NCBI RefSeq assembly: GCF_003003795.1
Contig: NZ_PVWK01000084.1
Coordinates: forward strand, 124,001-188,000
Source of the DNA: Stenomitos frigidus ULC18
GTDB taxonomy: Bacteria; Cyanobacteriota; Cyanobacteriia; Leptolyngbyales; Leptolyngbyaceae
Length of the DNA stretch: 64,000 nucleotides
Direction: 5' to 3'
A model generated the notes under the pieces. That model saw only the letters and a list, made by a program, of their open reading frames with translations. It searched no databases and was not told the origin of the DNA. The translations under genes were made by a program, and so were the position numbers. Positions 35,523 through 43,218 of this stretch are shown in pieces (the stretch's first letter is position 1; the number at the start of each line of letters is the position of its first letter).

Positions 35523-35912
35523 CTACTTGATCGAAACTTTAGCGCCAGCTTCTTCCAACTGCTTTTTAGCATCTTCAGCATCGCTCTTAGCAACGCCTTC
35601 TTTAACGGCCTTCGGTGCGGCTTCCACCAGATCTTTCGCTTCTTTCAGACCCAGACCAGTCAAAGTCCGTACGACTTTCAGAATCGAGATCTTCTTGTCA
35701 GCAGGAACTTCTTCTAGTACGAGATCAAATTCAGTCTGTTCTTCGGCTTCTTCAACTGGAGCAGCAGCACCAGGAGCCGCCATCATCATGCCGCCGACAG
35801 GAGCCGCTGCGCTAACGCCAAAGGCCTCCTCAATTTGCGTGACTAGTTCCGACGCTTCCAACAGCGTCAGTGTTTTTAACTTCTCCAAAATTTCATCGGT
35901 TGTTGCAGACAT
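35523..35912 (-). CDS. rplL: 50S ribosomal protein L7/L12
   Basis: 129 residues. N-terminal dimerisation domain (about 1-35), Ala/Gly/Pro/Met-rich hinge (about 36-60) and C-terminal factor-binding domain with [21 protein letters not shown]. It forms the stalk that recruits translation GTPases, attached through L10. AGGAG precedes the ATG. Last gene of the minus-strand ribosomal cluster, 97 bases after rplJ. Confidence 0.98.
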   Translation of the reverse strand: MSATTDEILEKLKTLTLLEASELVTQIEEAFGVSAAAPVGGMMMAAPGAAAPVEEAEEQTEFDLVLEEVPADKKISILKVVRTLTGLGLKEAKDLVEAAPKAVKEGVAKSDAEDAKKQLEEAGAKVSIK

Positions 35913-36009
35913 TGTGTCATCTCCTGAGTTGTTAGTTGTGGATTGTCAGTGATTGGCCGTTAGCGTTTAGTTTCTAGCATTGAACTAAAACTAACCATTA
36001 GAAGCGGGT

Positions 36010-36543
36010 TCAAGCGGCTTCTTTGTCCTTGTCGGCAACTGCCTGAATGGCGCGTGCCAACGACGTCGGCACTTGGTTGATTCCGACTGCCAATTTGGTT
36101 GCGACGCCGTTGATCGCTCCGGCGATTTGCGCAATAAGCTGTTCTTTCGATGGAAGGTCGGCGATCGCTTTAACATCGGCTTCAGTCAATGCACGCCCTT
36201 CCATGACGCCACCGCGAAGTTCTGTCTTCTTGGTTGCCTTCTGGAAATCTTGGTACGCTTTCAGCGCCCCGCCAACATCATCTTTGATGAGCAAAAACGC
36301 ATTTGACTCTGACAGCAACGTTGTCATTGGTTCCCACGTTGCATCACCTTCGACGGCAATCCGCATCAGTGTATTTTTAGTCACTTTACAGGTTGCACCG
36401 GTTGGCAAAAGCCGCTTCCGCAAGTCTGTAATTTCTGCAACTGTTAGCCCCTGGTAATTAATCACCACGGCTAGCTGGGACGAGCTCAACGATTCTTTGA
36501 GCTCAGCGACAATTGCTTTTTTACCCTCGTATGTTCTACCCAT
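36010..36543 (-). CDS. rplJ: 50S ribosomal protein L10
   Basis: 177 residues from ATG 36543, chosen because GGAGGTGAG precedes it and [17 protein letters not shown] is the usual N-terminus; 13 further in-frame codons upstream would overlap that site. L10 anchors the L7/L12 stalk to 23S rRNA and in many bacteria represses its own operon by binding the leader. It is preceded by a 331-base leader with an attenuator-like hairpin and followed by rplL. Confidence 0.97.
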   Translation of the reverse strand: MGRTYEGKKAIVAELKESLSSSQLAVVINYQGLTVAEITDLRKRLLPTGATCKVTKNTLMRIAVEGDATWEPMTTLLSESNAFLLIKDDVGGALKAYQDFQKATKKTELRGGVMEGRALTEADVKAIADLPSKEQLIAQIAGAINGVATKLAVGINQVPTSLARAIQAVADKDKEAA

Positions 36544-36874
36544 GTGTCTCACCTCCTTTATCTGGGTGTTGGTGTCATTCAACGTTGCGTATCAGTCTTA
36601 AAAAACAAAGCCAGATCAAAAAACCCCGGTTAAAAAGCCGGGGTTGCGCCGTATCCTCATGTCATGTTGAACGGAGCAACATTGACATTAGAAAATACAA
36701 AACGAAAACCTAAGCAGGGAATTAAGCGTTAAGCACCTGCTGTCTCTGGCTTTGCTATTCAGTTGTTGACTGCAAATAGTAACGTCTAGTCAGCTTACTC
36801 TTGATTACTGTTTAACGGAGAGTCGACTGTTAATTAACCTCTAGTTTAACAACTAACAGTCAACAGCGAGAGCT
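36544..36874 (-). promoter_or_regulatory. rplJ leader region
   Basis: 331 bases between the rplA stop and the rplJ start. In bacteria this interval usually holds the L10 autoregulatory leader, to which L10-(L12)4 binds through a kink-turn. I see the attenuator-like stem (36618-36645) but cannot confirm the kink-turn by eye. It could alternatively hold a separate rplJ promoter after termination of the rplK-rplA transcript. Confidence 0.5.
36618..36645 (-). terminator. Terminator/attenuator before rplJ
   Basis: On the minus strand, AACCCCGG (36638-36645) pairs with CCGGGGTT (36622-36629) across an eight-base loop. A run of six T follows. This is a canonical intrinsic terminator placed about 75 bases before the rplJ ATG, inside the leader. 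Confidence 0.8.
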
Positions 36875-37588
36875 TTATGCCGCGTCTCCAAATTTCAAGT
36901 CACGGAGCAAGCTGATATCAACTTCGATGGAAGGACCCATTGTAGACGCAACGTAAACGCTACGCCAGTAGCGACCCTTCGCACCAGAGGGTCGGTTCCG
37001 ATCGATGGTTTCCTGCAATGCCTTCAAATTGACCAGCAAGTCTTCAGTCGGAAAAGCAGCTTTGCCAAACATCACGTGAACGATGCCTGTTTTGTCTGCT
37101 CGAAACTCTAATTTTCCTGCTTTAAATTCGGCGATCGCTTGGGGTAAATCAAAGGTAACTGTACCACCTTTAGGCGATGGCATCAAACCACGGGGACCCA
37201 AAAGCTTACCCAGCTTTGCCACCTGGGGCATCATGTCTGGCGTCGCAATCAACAGGTCAAAGTCAATCGCTCCTTTCTGAATCTCGGCAATGAGCTCTTC
37301 CGAGCCAGCCAAATCAGCGCCTGCATTGCTTGCCTCAGTGACTTTCTCACCACGAGCAATCACCGCAACGCGAACGGTTTGCCCTGTACCCTTTGGGAGA
37401 GCGACAGTTGTTCGCAGCTGTTGGTCAGCGTATTTTGGATCGATCCCCAAGCGGATGTGCGCTTCTGCTGACTCGGAGAATTTAGCCGTTGCCGTCTCTT
37501 TGAGCAGATTTAGCGCTTCCAGAGGTTCGTAAGCACGCTCCTCGACTTTCTTTTGAAGTTCTTGCAGTCTTCGAGATACTTTCGCCAT
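36875..37588 (-). CDS. rplA: 50S ribosomal protein L1
   Basis: 237 residues, normal length. Binds 23S rRNA at the L1 stalk and can act as a translational repressor of the rplK-rplA mRNA. Contains the conserved [12 protein letters not shown] region (about 140-151) and [20 protein letters not shown] lies ahead of the ATG. Third of the nusG-rplK-rplA series, 129 bases after rplK. Confidence 0.98.
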   Translation of the reverse strand: MAKVSRRLQELQKKVEERAYEPLEALNLLKETATAKFSESAEAHIRLGIDPKYADQQLRTTVALPKGTGQTVRVAVIARGEKVTEASNAGADLAGSEELIAEIQKGAIDFDLLIATPDMMPQVAKLGKLLGPRGLMPSPKGGTVTFDLPQAIAEFKAGKLEFRADKTGIVHVMFGKAAFPTEDLLVNLKALQETIDRNRPSGAKGRYWRSVYVASTMGPSIEVDISLLRDLKFGDAA

Positions 37589-37717
37589 TAAGATTCTCCT
37601 GGGGTACTAACGAAGCGTTGCCTCTCCCCCACTATTGGTTTACACGTTGGAACATTTTAGATGAGAGCAAACAAAGGTGGGATCTCAATTTGAGGTTCCA
37701 GGCTTTGCTACTTCAGA

Positions 37718-38143
37718 CTATTCTTTGACAGTAACACCCATGTTACGGGCAGTACCTTCAACAATCCGCATTGCTGCTTCGATATCATTTGCATTGAGGT
37801 CAGGCAATTTAGCCTGAGCAATTTCCTGAAGTTGAGAGCGAGTGATGGAACCCACTTTCTTGCGATTTGCTTCGCCAGACCCACGCTCAATCCCGGCAGC
37901 CTTGGCAATTAGCTTTGACGCAGGAGGGGTCTTGAGAATAAACGTAAAACTGCGGTCTTCGTAAACTGAGATTTCAACCGGCACGACCATCCCTGCCTGA
38001 TCAGCGGTTCTACCATTATATTCTTTGCAGAACATCATGATGTTGACCCCATGCTGACCCAACGCGGGACCAATTGGAGGTGCTGGGTTTGCTTTCCCAG
38101 CGGTGATTGCCAATTTAATGACTGCAACAACTTTCTTTGCCAT
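37718..38143 (-). CDS. rplK: 50S ribosomal protein L11
   Basis: 141 residues, full length. N-terminal domain includes the [16 protein letters not shown]-type motif (here [14 protein letters not shown]) that contacts the GTPase-associated centre; the C-terminal domain binds 23S rRNA ([18 protein letters not shown]-like). Needed for stringent-factor activation where present. The start is eight bases beyond the nusG stop. Confidence 0.98.
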   Translation of the reverse strand: MAKKVVAVIKLAITAGKANPAPPIGPALGQHGVNIMMFCKEYNGRTADQAGMVVPVEISVYEDRSFTFILKTPPASKLIAKAAGIERGSGEANRKKVGSITRSQLQEIAQAKLPDLNANDIEAAMRIVEGTARNMGVTVKE

Positions 38144-38151
38144 TGACTCTA

Positions 38152-38793
38152 CTAGCTCTCTTTCTGAATCTGATTAAACTCCAATTCCACTGGTGTGTCT
38201 CGCCCAAAGATGGAAAGCAGTGCTTTTAGCTTACTGCGTTCAGGACTAACCTCAATGACCTCACCTTCAAAGTCCTTAAAGGGACCAGAAAGCACCAGGA
38301 TTTTGTCTCCAGGAGCCATATCGATCTTGACTACAGGTTCCTGCTCTTGAGCTTGCTTGAAAATACGCTCAACTTCAGCGTTACCCAATGGCAGGGGCTT
38401 CACATGCCCTCGTCCACGACCGTACCGCCGTTTCTGCTCAGCACCGACGAAATTGATCACATTGGGTGTGTTTTTGACAACCTGCCAGGTGTCATCATCC
38501 ATGAGCATATTGACAAGCACGTAGCCGGGGAAGACTTTCTCTTCTGTATTTTGGCGACTGCCATCTTTACGTAGCTTGATCGCAGGGGTTTGAGGAATTT
38601 CGATCTGAAAGATGCGATTGGCAACATCCAACGTTTCGATGCGCTGCTCCAGGTTTGCTTTAACGCGTTTCTCGCAGCCAGAAGCAACCTGAACGGCATA
38701 CCAACGACCACCTTGAGAGGGCGCTTCGTCAGAAGCATCATCAGTGTCGATTTGTGCCAAGTTTTGTTGAAATTCGTCTGCTGCAAAAGTCAT
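38152..38793 (-). CDS. nusG: Transcription antitermination factor NusG
   Basis: 213 residues from ATG 38793, whose ATGA overlaps the secE stop; an eight-codon longer frame is unlikely. The NGN domain (about 30-140, with [15 protein letters not shown] and FPGYVLV) binds RNA polymerase, and the KOW domain (about 155-213, [18 protein letters not shown]) contacts ribosomal S10 or Rho. It couples transcription and translation. The four-base overlap indicates translational coupling to secE. Confidence 0.97.
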   Translation of the reverse strand: MTFAADEFQQNLAQIDTDDASDEAPSQGGRWYAVQVASGCEKRVKANLEQRIETLDVANRIFQIEIPQTPAIKLRKDGSRQNTEEKVFPGYVLVNMLMDDDTWQVVKNTPNVINFVGAEQKRRYGRGRGHVKPLPLGNAEVERIFKQAQEQEPVVKIDMAPGDKILVLSGPFKDFEGEVIEVSPERSKLKALLSIFGRDTPVELEFNQIQKES

Positions 38794-39014
38794 CCAAACA
38801 CCTGCTTGGCTCCCCAAGCGAAGAAATTGTCAATGAGATAAATTAGAGTTGCAGAAAGGATCACCATCAAGATGACAGCAATAGACTCGCTGATCAGCTG
38901 CTGGCGGCTAGGCCAAACAACCTTGTCAAGCTCGTCCTTTGTTTCTTGCAGAAATGCTGAAATCGCGAATCCTGATTTCGCTTCCTGCACCTCAACTTCG
39001 TCCTTTTTTGCCAC
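38790..39014 (-). CDS. secE: Preprotein translocase subunit SecE
   Basis: 74 residues from GTG 39014, preceded by GAGAGGAAGAGG. The frame is open further upstream but that part is not conserved. The single C-terminal membrane helix (ESIAVILMVILSATLIYLIDNFF) follows the family motif ELDKVVWPSRQQL. It clamps SecY in the translocon of plasma and thylakoid membranes. First protein gene of the secE-nusG-rplK-rplA unit; the stop overlaps the nusG start. Confidence 0.95.
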   Translation of the reverse strand: MAKKDEVEVQEAKSGFAISAFLQETKDELDKVVWPSRQQLISESIAVILMVILSATLIYLIDNFFAWGAKQVFG

Positions 39015-39275
39015 GGCCTCTTCCTCTCTCTTACAGTGCAGGTTTGACCATACCACCTTACTTCCAACTAAGTCTGCGATTGCACCAGACTGGAAAGGCG
39101 GCAATCGTACCACTAATGTAACCCAGTTTAGCGACTGGTTCGCGCCAATGAAATTGCTCTACGTCGGAAGCCTCTCGGGAAGCTCTTATAGAGCAACATC
39201 GCAACGATTACTAGAATCACATAGAAATGTTGCCGATACTATCCCTTTTTGACGGCGATCATGCTACTGAATGAG

Positions 39276-39348
39276 CGCGCCCTGGAGGACTTGAACCCCC
39301 GACATCAGGTTTTGGAGACCTGCGTTCTACCAACTGAACTAAGAGCGC
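39276..39348 (-). tRNA. tRNA-Trp (CCA anticodon)
   Basis: 73-base cloverleaf on the minus strand. Acceptor GCGCTCT pairs with AGGGCGC (one G-U), with discriminator G. The anticodon stem-loop CAGGT-CTCCAAA-ACCTG carries CCA, and the T-arm has GGTTCAAGTC. The 3' CCA is not encoded. Location between rplS and secE is a common cyanobacterial arrangement. Confidence 0.97.
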
Positions 39349-39477
39349 TCGTACTCAAGCTTTTGCATCAACACCTTTAGTCTATCAGTTCGGCTGTGCG
39401 TTCTTAGTTGCTAGCTGTTAAACAGTTGGTTGTGACATAAACTCGCTGCCAACAACTAACAACTAAGGGCTAGCAGC

Positions 39478-39843
39478 TTATTGAAGGGGTCGATCGAACC
39501 GCTGCTTGAGGCGAGTTGCCTTACCAATACGATCGCGGAGGTAGTAAAGCTTGGCACGGCGGACTTTAGCCCTACGTAGCACTTTGATGCTGTCGATGCG
39601 AGGAGAGTGAATCAGGAAGACCCGTTCTACGCCCACGCCCTGAAAGGTTTTGCGAACCGTGATGTTTTGATTGATACCGGCTCCGCGACGAGCGATGATA
39701 ACCCCTTCATAGGGCTGTGTCCGCTCTTTGCCGCCTTCTTGAATGATGACGCCAACTTTAACGGTGTCGCCAATGTAGAGAGTCGGTAAATTTGACTTCA
39801 TTTGCTCCGCTTCAATGGAGCGGATTATTTCTTGGGCGTGCAT
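39478..39843 (-). CDS. rplS: 50S ribosomal protein L19
   Basis: 121 residues, full length. Located at the 30S-50S interface. Contains the conserved FPGDTVKV-type strand (here [10 protein letters not shown]), the [25 protein letters not shown]-like core (split here by natural variation) and [15 protein letters not shown]. It begins the minus-strand cluster, 129 bases before the tRNA-Trp gene. Confidence 0.97.
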   Translation of the reverse strand: MHAQEIIRSIEAEQMKSNLPTLYIGDTVKVGVIIQEGGKERTQPYEGVIIARRGAGINQNITVRKTFQGVGVERVFLIHSPRIDSIKVLRRAKVRRAKLYYLRDRIGKATRLKQRFDRPLQ

Positions 39844-40212
39844 AGATTTGGTGAAAACTCACAGCCTACAATCATAGACCATAAGAATTGTTTAAGTCTA
39901 GAGGCCTGACCAAATTGGTCTGGTTACCGAAGCTGCACCAAACCAGACGCTGCTTTCTAGAATGGCTGGAATAAATTTTTGAGGTCTATAAAACGCTATA
40001 AAGGCGCTTTATGGCTAAATGATTGCTGCCGCCGCCTTATAAATCCCCCCGTGGAGGATTGAATTCTTAGCTGTGTTTGTTAGAGAGTAATTTATTAGAT
40101 TACGTTGCCTGTGTGACGGACGGCGTCTGCTGACCAGGCTACTTTACTCTTTGCAGTGCTTCAGTAATCTTTGCGGTGCTTCAATTTTTCTACTAATTAA
40201 GAGGAGATTGTT
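39844..40212. other. Divergent region rplS/cbiM with direct repeats
   Basis: 369 bases. No ORF. Two 20-base direct repeats sit at 40148-40187, 25 bases before the cbiM start, and GAGGAGA at 40201-40207 is the ribosome-binding site. CTGACCAAATTGGTC around 39906-39920 is a short imperfect palindrome. I found no cobalamin-riboswitch box. Confidence 0.5.
40148..40187 (+). repeat. Two 20-base direct repeats before cbiM
   Basis: TCTTTGCAGTGCTTCAGTAA is followed directly by TCTTTGCGGTGCTTCAATTT; 16 of 20 positions agree, including TCTTTGC-GTGCTTCA. Their position between the presumed promoter and the ribosome-binding site makes them a candidate binding site for a metal-responsive regulator, or simply a leader duplication. 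Confidence 0.7.
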
Positions 40213-40971
40213 TTGATTACAGTTGAGGCTGCTGTGCCTTATCTCTCATCTATCCAGCTGTGGCGATGGGTAATGCCTTCTCAGTTGGCAATGCACATTC
40301 CAGATGGGTTTCTTAGCTTGCCCATCAGCTTGATCACCTGGGTGGTGGCGATTGCCTTGATTGCGGTGTCGCTGAAGCGCGTGGAATCTGAATATAAGGA
40401 TCGAACGGTGCCCTTGATGGGTGTTTGTGCTGCGTTCATTTTTGCTGCACAGATGATTAATTTTCCCATTCCAGGTGGAACGTCGGGTCATCTGTTGGGC
40501 GGTACGCTAGCAGGTGTTCTCTTGGGGCCGTGGGCAGGATCGCTCGTTATGGCGGTCGTGTTTATCGTGCAAGGGGCTTTGTTTCAGGATGGTGGGTTGA
40601 CCGTTTTAGGGGCAAATGTTTTTAACATGGGGCTCATCGGCACTTTTGGCGGTTACTACCTGTATCGATCAATTCGCTTTGTGCTGGGACGCAATGCACT
40701 CAGAGGCACACTTATTGGTGTCGCGATCGCCGCCTGGGTGAGTGTCGTTTTCGCCTCTATGATTTGCGCGATCGAGCTCGCCTTATCTGGAACAGTGCCA
40801 TTAGCAGTAGCTCTGACGGCGATGACCTCCTGGCATATCTTGATTGGCATTGGTGAGGCAATCATTTCTGTGACCACCATCAGTTTTATTTGGCGATCGC
40901 GTCCTGACCTACTCTACGATCCGCCACGCAAAACACGATCATTGGCCTCAGAACCGCTCGTACCGCGTTAA
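40213..40971 (+). CDS. cbiM: ECF Ni/Co transporter, substrate-binding S component (CbiM/NikM)
   Basis: 252 residues from TTG 40213, which has GAGGAGA six bases upstream. About seven membrane helices. The metal-site motif MHIPDGFL lies at residues 27-34, and the second His is in GGTSGHLLGG. In CbiM/NikM the metal is bound by the N-terminal Met-His segment, so either 26 residues are removed or translation really starts at ATG 40291. Cargo is Ni2+ or Co2+; neither urease, hydrogenase nor cobalamin genes are in the window to decide. First of four genes with a PDGLE protein, cbiQ and cbiO. Confidence 0.92.
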   Translation: MITVEAAVPYLSSIQLWRWVMPSQLAMHIPDGFLSLPISLITWVVAIALIAVSLKRVESEYKDRTVPLMGVCAAFIFAAQMINFPIPGGTSGHLLGGTLAGVLLGPWAGSLVMAVVFIVQGALFQDGGLTVLGANVFNMGLIGTFGGYYLYRSIRFVLGRNALRGTLIGVAIAAWVSVVFASMICAIELALSGTVPLAVALTAMTSWHILIGIGEAIISVTTISFIWRSRPDLLYDPPRKTRSLASEPLVPR

Positions 40972-41023
40972 TTGACCTGCTAGATATTGACCTGCTAGAT
41001 GCTCACATTCAAAGATTGTCGCT

Positions 41024-41380
41024 ATGAATAACCGTCTTTATCAGCAGCGCAATCGCGCTCTTATGGTTACTGGTCTGGGTATTGCGCTGCTGATTGCAAT
41101 TTTTCTATCGCCGTTTGCAAGTAAATATCCAGACGGCTTGGATCGGGTGTCTGAAGATCTTAAGTTTGGCGAGAAAGAGTTGACAGACAAGCCTGCTCAC
41201 AAACTGCCTTTTTACGCTATTTTTGACGAGTACGCTGTTAGAAATGTGCCTGAGCAGATTGCTACACCGCTTGCGGGTTTGGCAGGAACGTTGGTGACGT
41301 TTGGGCTTGCCTGGGGAGCGGGTAAGCTACTGGTACGTAGACCTGGTGTGCCCCCTGAAGATTCAGTTTCGGACAAATAA
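41024..41380 (+). CDS. PDGLE-domain protein (CbiN/NikN-like accessory subunit)
   Basis: 118 residues with two membrane helices (about 12-30 and 83-103). The extracytoplasmic loop between them has the PDGLDRV variant of the PDGLE motif (about 36-42). Such small proteins assist CbiM in metal loading, as separate CbiN/NikN or fused domains. It stands between cbiM and cbiQ with short spacers, so it is part of the same transporter operon. Confidence 0.87.
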   Translation: MNNRLYQQRNRALMVTGLGIALLIAIFLSPFASKYPDGLDRVSEDLKFGEKELTDKPAHKLPFYAIFDEYAVRNVPEQIATPLAGLAGTLVTFGLAWGAGKLLVRRPGVPPEDSVSDK

Positions 41381-41412
41381 TTTTCTACTGTTGGTGCTTT
41401 TTTACCTAAAGG

Positions 41413-42204
41413 ATGGCATGGATGTTACTACACATTGGTGCCTTTCATCTTGATGTTGACAGTAAGCAGGCATCACCCTGGCACCACCTTGTTCCTAAGA
41501 CTCGCGTTTTGTGTACGCTGCTCCTGCTGTTTGCGATCGCGCTGACGCCAAACGGTCGTTGGTGGACTTGGACAATCTATGCGATTGGTGTTGGGGCGAT
41601 CGTCTTGTTAAGCCGCGCCACCCTATCAGTTTTGTTCAAACGGGTCGTGGTTGAATCAGTTTTTATCAGCGTTGTTTTGCTGGGCACTCTCTTTCGTGGC
41701 GGTGGCGTGGTGCTATGGCATTGGGGTTGGTTACAGATTACAACAGAGGGGCTCTGGGTTCTGGGTAGCGTGACGATTAAAGCGTTGCTCTCGCTCTTGC
41801 TAGCTAATGTTTTGGTCTTGACGACTTCTGTTCCAGAATTGCTCCACGCGCTAACTGTGTTGCGCATGCCACCGCTATTGGTGGCAATTTTGGCTTCAAT
41901 GTATCGTTACATTGCTGTTTTGATCAGTGAGTTTCAATCGATGCAGCGAGCGGCACTGTCTCGCAATTTGATGGGTAGTCAGCACTGGCAGCGACTGGTC
42001 ATTGGCAATATGTTTGGGTCGTTGTTTATCCGTACTCTTGAACGAGGCGAGCGCGTGCATCAAGCGATGTTATCTCGTGGCTATGAGGGCTTGCCGCCTG
42101 TAACGGTCTCGAAGTCTGGCAATCGGCGTGATGTTATTGCTTTAACCCTCACGGCTGTCTTAACGGTGCTTGGACAAGGTATTTATCTCTTTTCAATCGT
42201 TTAG
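41413..42204 (+). CDS. cbiQ: ECF transporter transmembrane T component (CbiQ)
   Basis: 263 residues, five to six hydrophobic helices, CbiQ/EcfT family. The two coupling Ala-Arg-Gly type motifs are represented by MQRAALSRNL (about 177) and HQAMLSRGYEG (about 216), which contact the ATPase. It links the S component to the energising ATPase. The N-terminal MLLHIGAFHLDVDS portion is typical of the Ni/Co subgroup. It ends 12 bases before cbiO. Confidence 0.92.
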   Translation: MAWMLLHIGAFHLDVDSKQASPWHHLVPKTRVLCTLLLLFAIALTPNGRWWTWTIYAIGVGAIVLLSRATLSVLFKRVVVESVFISVVLLGTLFRGGGVVLWHWGWLQITTEGLWVLGSVTIKALLSLLLANVLVLTTSVPELLHALTVLRMPPLLVAILASMYRYIAVLISEFQSMQRAALSRNLMGSQHWQRLVIGNMFGSLFIRTLERGERVHQAMLSRGYEGLPPVTVSKSGNRRDVIALTLTAVLTVLGQGIYLFSIV

Positions 42205-42216
42205 TCTGCGGCCTTC

Positions 42217-42987
42217 ATGCACCATAATCCCATTGATATTCGCAACCTGAACTATGAGTACCCTGACGGTACGCAGGCATTGAAAGCGATCAATCTCTCA
42301 ATTAAGGCCACTGAACGAGTCGCTCTTGTAGGGGCAAATGGGTCTGGTAAATCGACGTTGCTGCTGCACTTTAATGGTCTTCTGATTCCCCAAACGGGAT
42401 CGATCGTGGTCGGTGAATTAACAATGGAACCTCAAAATTTGAAAGCCATTCGTAACTTTGTCGGGCTGGTTTTTCAGAACCCAGATGATCAGTTGTTTAT
42501 GCCAACGGTTTGGGAGGACGTGACGTTTGGGCCGCTCAATCAGGGTGTCAAGGGGCATGAGTTGGAACATCGTGCAGCAGCGGCAATGAAAGCTGTTTGC
42601 TTAGATCCAAGTCACTATGGACCTCGGAACGCTAATAACCTATCGGGTGGGGAGAAGAAGCGAGTGGCGATCGCGGGTGTGCTCGCGATGCAGCCCCAAG
42701 TACTGATCCTTGATGAACCCTCTGCTCAACTCGATCCCCGCTGTCGCCGCGAGTTAATTCATCTACTCGATAGCCTGCCTTTAACACAGCTGATTGCGAC
42801 GCATGATTTAGATCTGGCGCTGGAGTTGTGCGATCGCACCGTTGTGCTCAGTGAAGGCAGTATTGTTTTTGATGGTCCTACCGAGCGTATTCTTGGTGAC
42901 TCTCAGCTATTAGAAAGACATGCGTTGGAACTACCATTAAGCTATAGCCGTCCTTACTGCCAGCTTGATCACGCGCCAGCAGTTTAG
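42217..42987 (+). CDS. cbiO: ECF transporter ATPase (CbiO)
   Basis: 256 residues. Walker A GANGSGKST (about 39-47), Q-loop VFQNPDDQLF typical of ECF/CbiO ATPases, signature LSGGEKKRVAIAG, Walker B VLILDEPSAQLDP and switch His in IATHDLDLAL are all intact. It hydrolyses ATP as a homodimer to drive uptake of Ni2+ or Co2+. Last gene of the operon; 231 bases separate it from the next gene. Confidence 0.95.
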   Translation: MHHNPIDIRNLNYEYPDGTQALKAINLSIKATERVALVGANGSGKSTLLLHFNGLLIPQTGSIVVGELTMEPQNLKAIRNFVGLVFQNPDDQLFMPTVWEDVTFGPLNQGVKGHELEHRAAAAMKAVCLDPSHYGPRNANNLSGGEKKRVAIAGVLAMQPQVLILDEPSAQLDPRCRRELIHLLDSLPLTQLIATHDLDLALELCDRTVVLSEGSIVFDGPTERILGDSQLLERHALELPLSYSRPYCQLDHAPAV

Positions 42988-43218
42988 ATAAAGTGATTGG
43001 TTGTTAGTGGTCGGTGGCTGGACACAGAAGCGAGTTGCTTAGTGTTCGCTCACGAAAAAATGCTTATACACTAGGCCAACTGTCACTAGCAGCTTCTAGT
43101 GAGCCTTACATCGCTGTCACCTGACTGCAATGGCGGATGGATTAGATTGAGAGTAGGCAAGTTAGTCGCTTCGCTGCACTTGCTACCATAAGTTTTTCAG
43201 AGTATTGTCCGCACACTT

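Noticed and set aside
39844-40212. Cobalamin or Ni/Co riboswitch upstream of cbiM
   Set aside because: No B12-box-like GCCACTG or NiCo-type junction could be found by eye; only direct repeats are clear.
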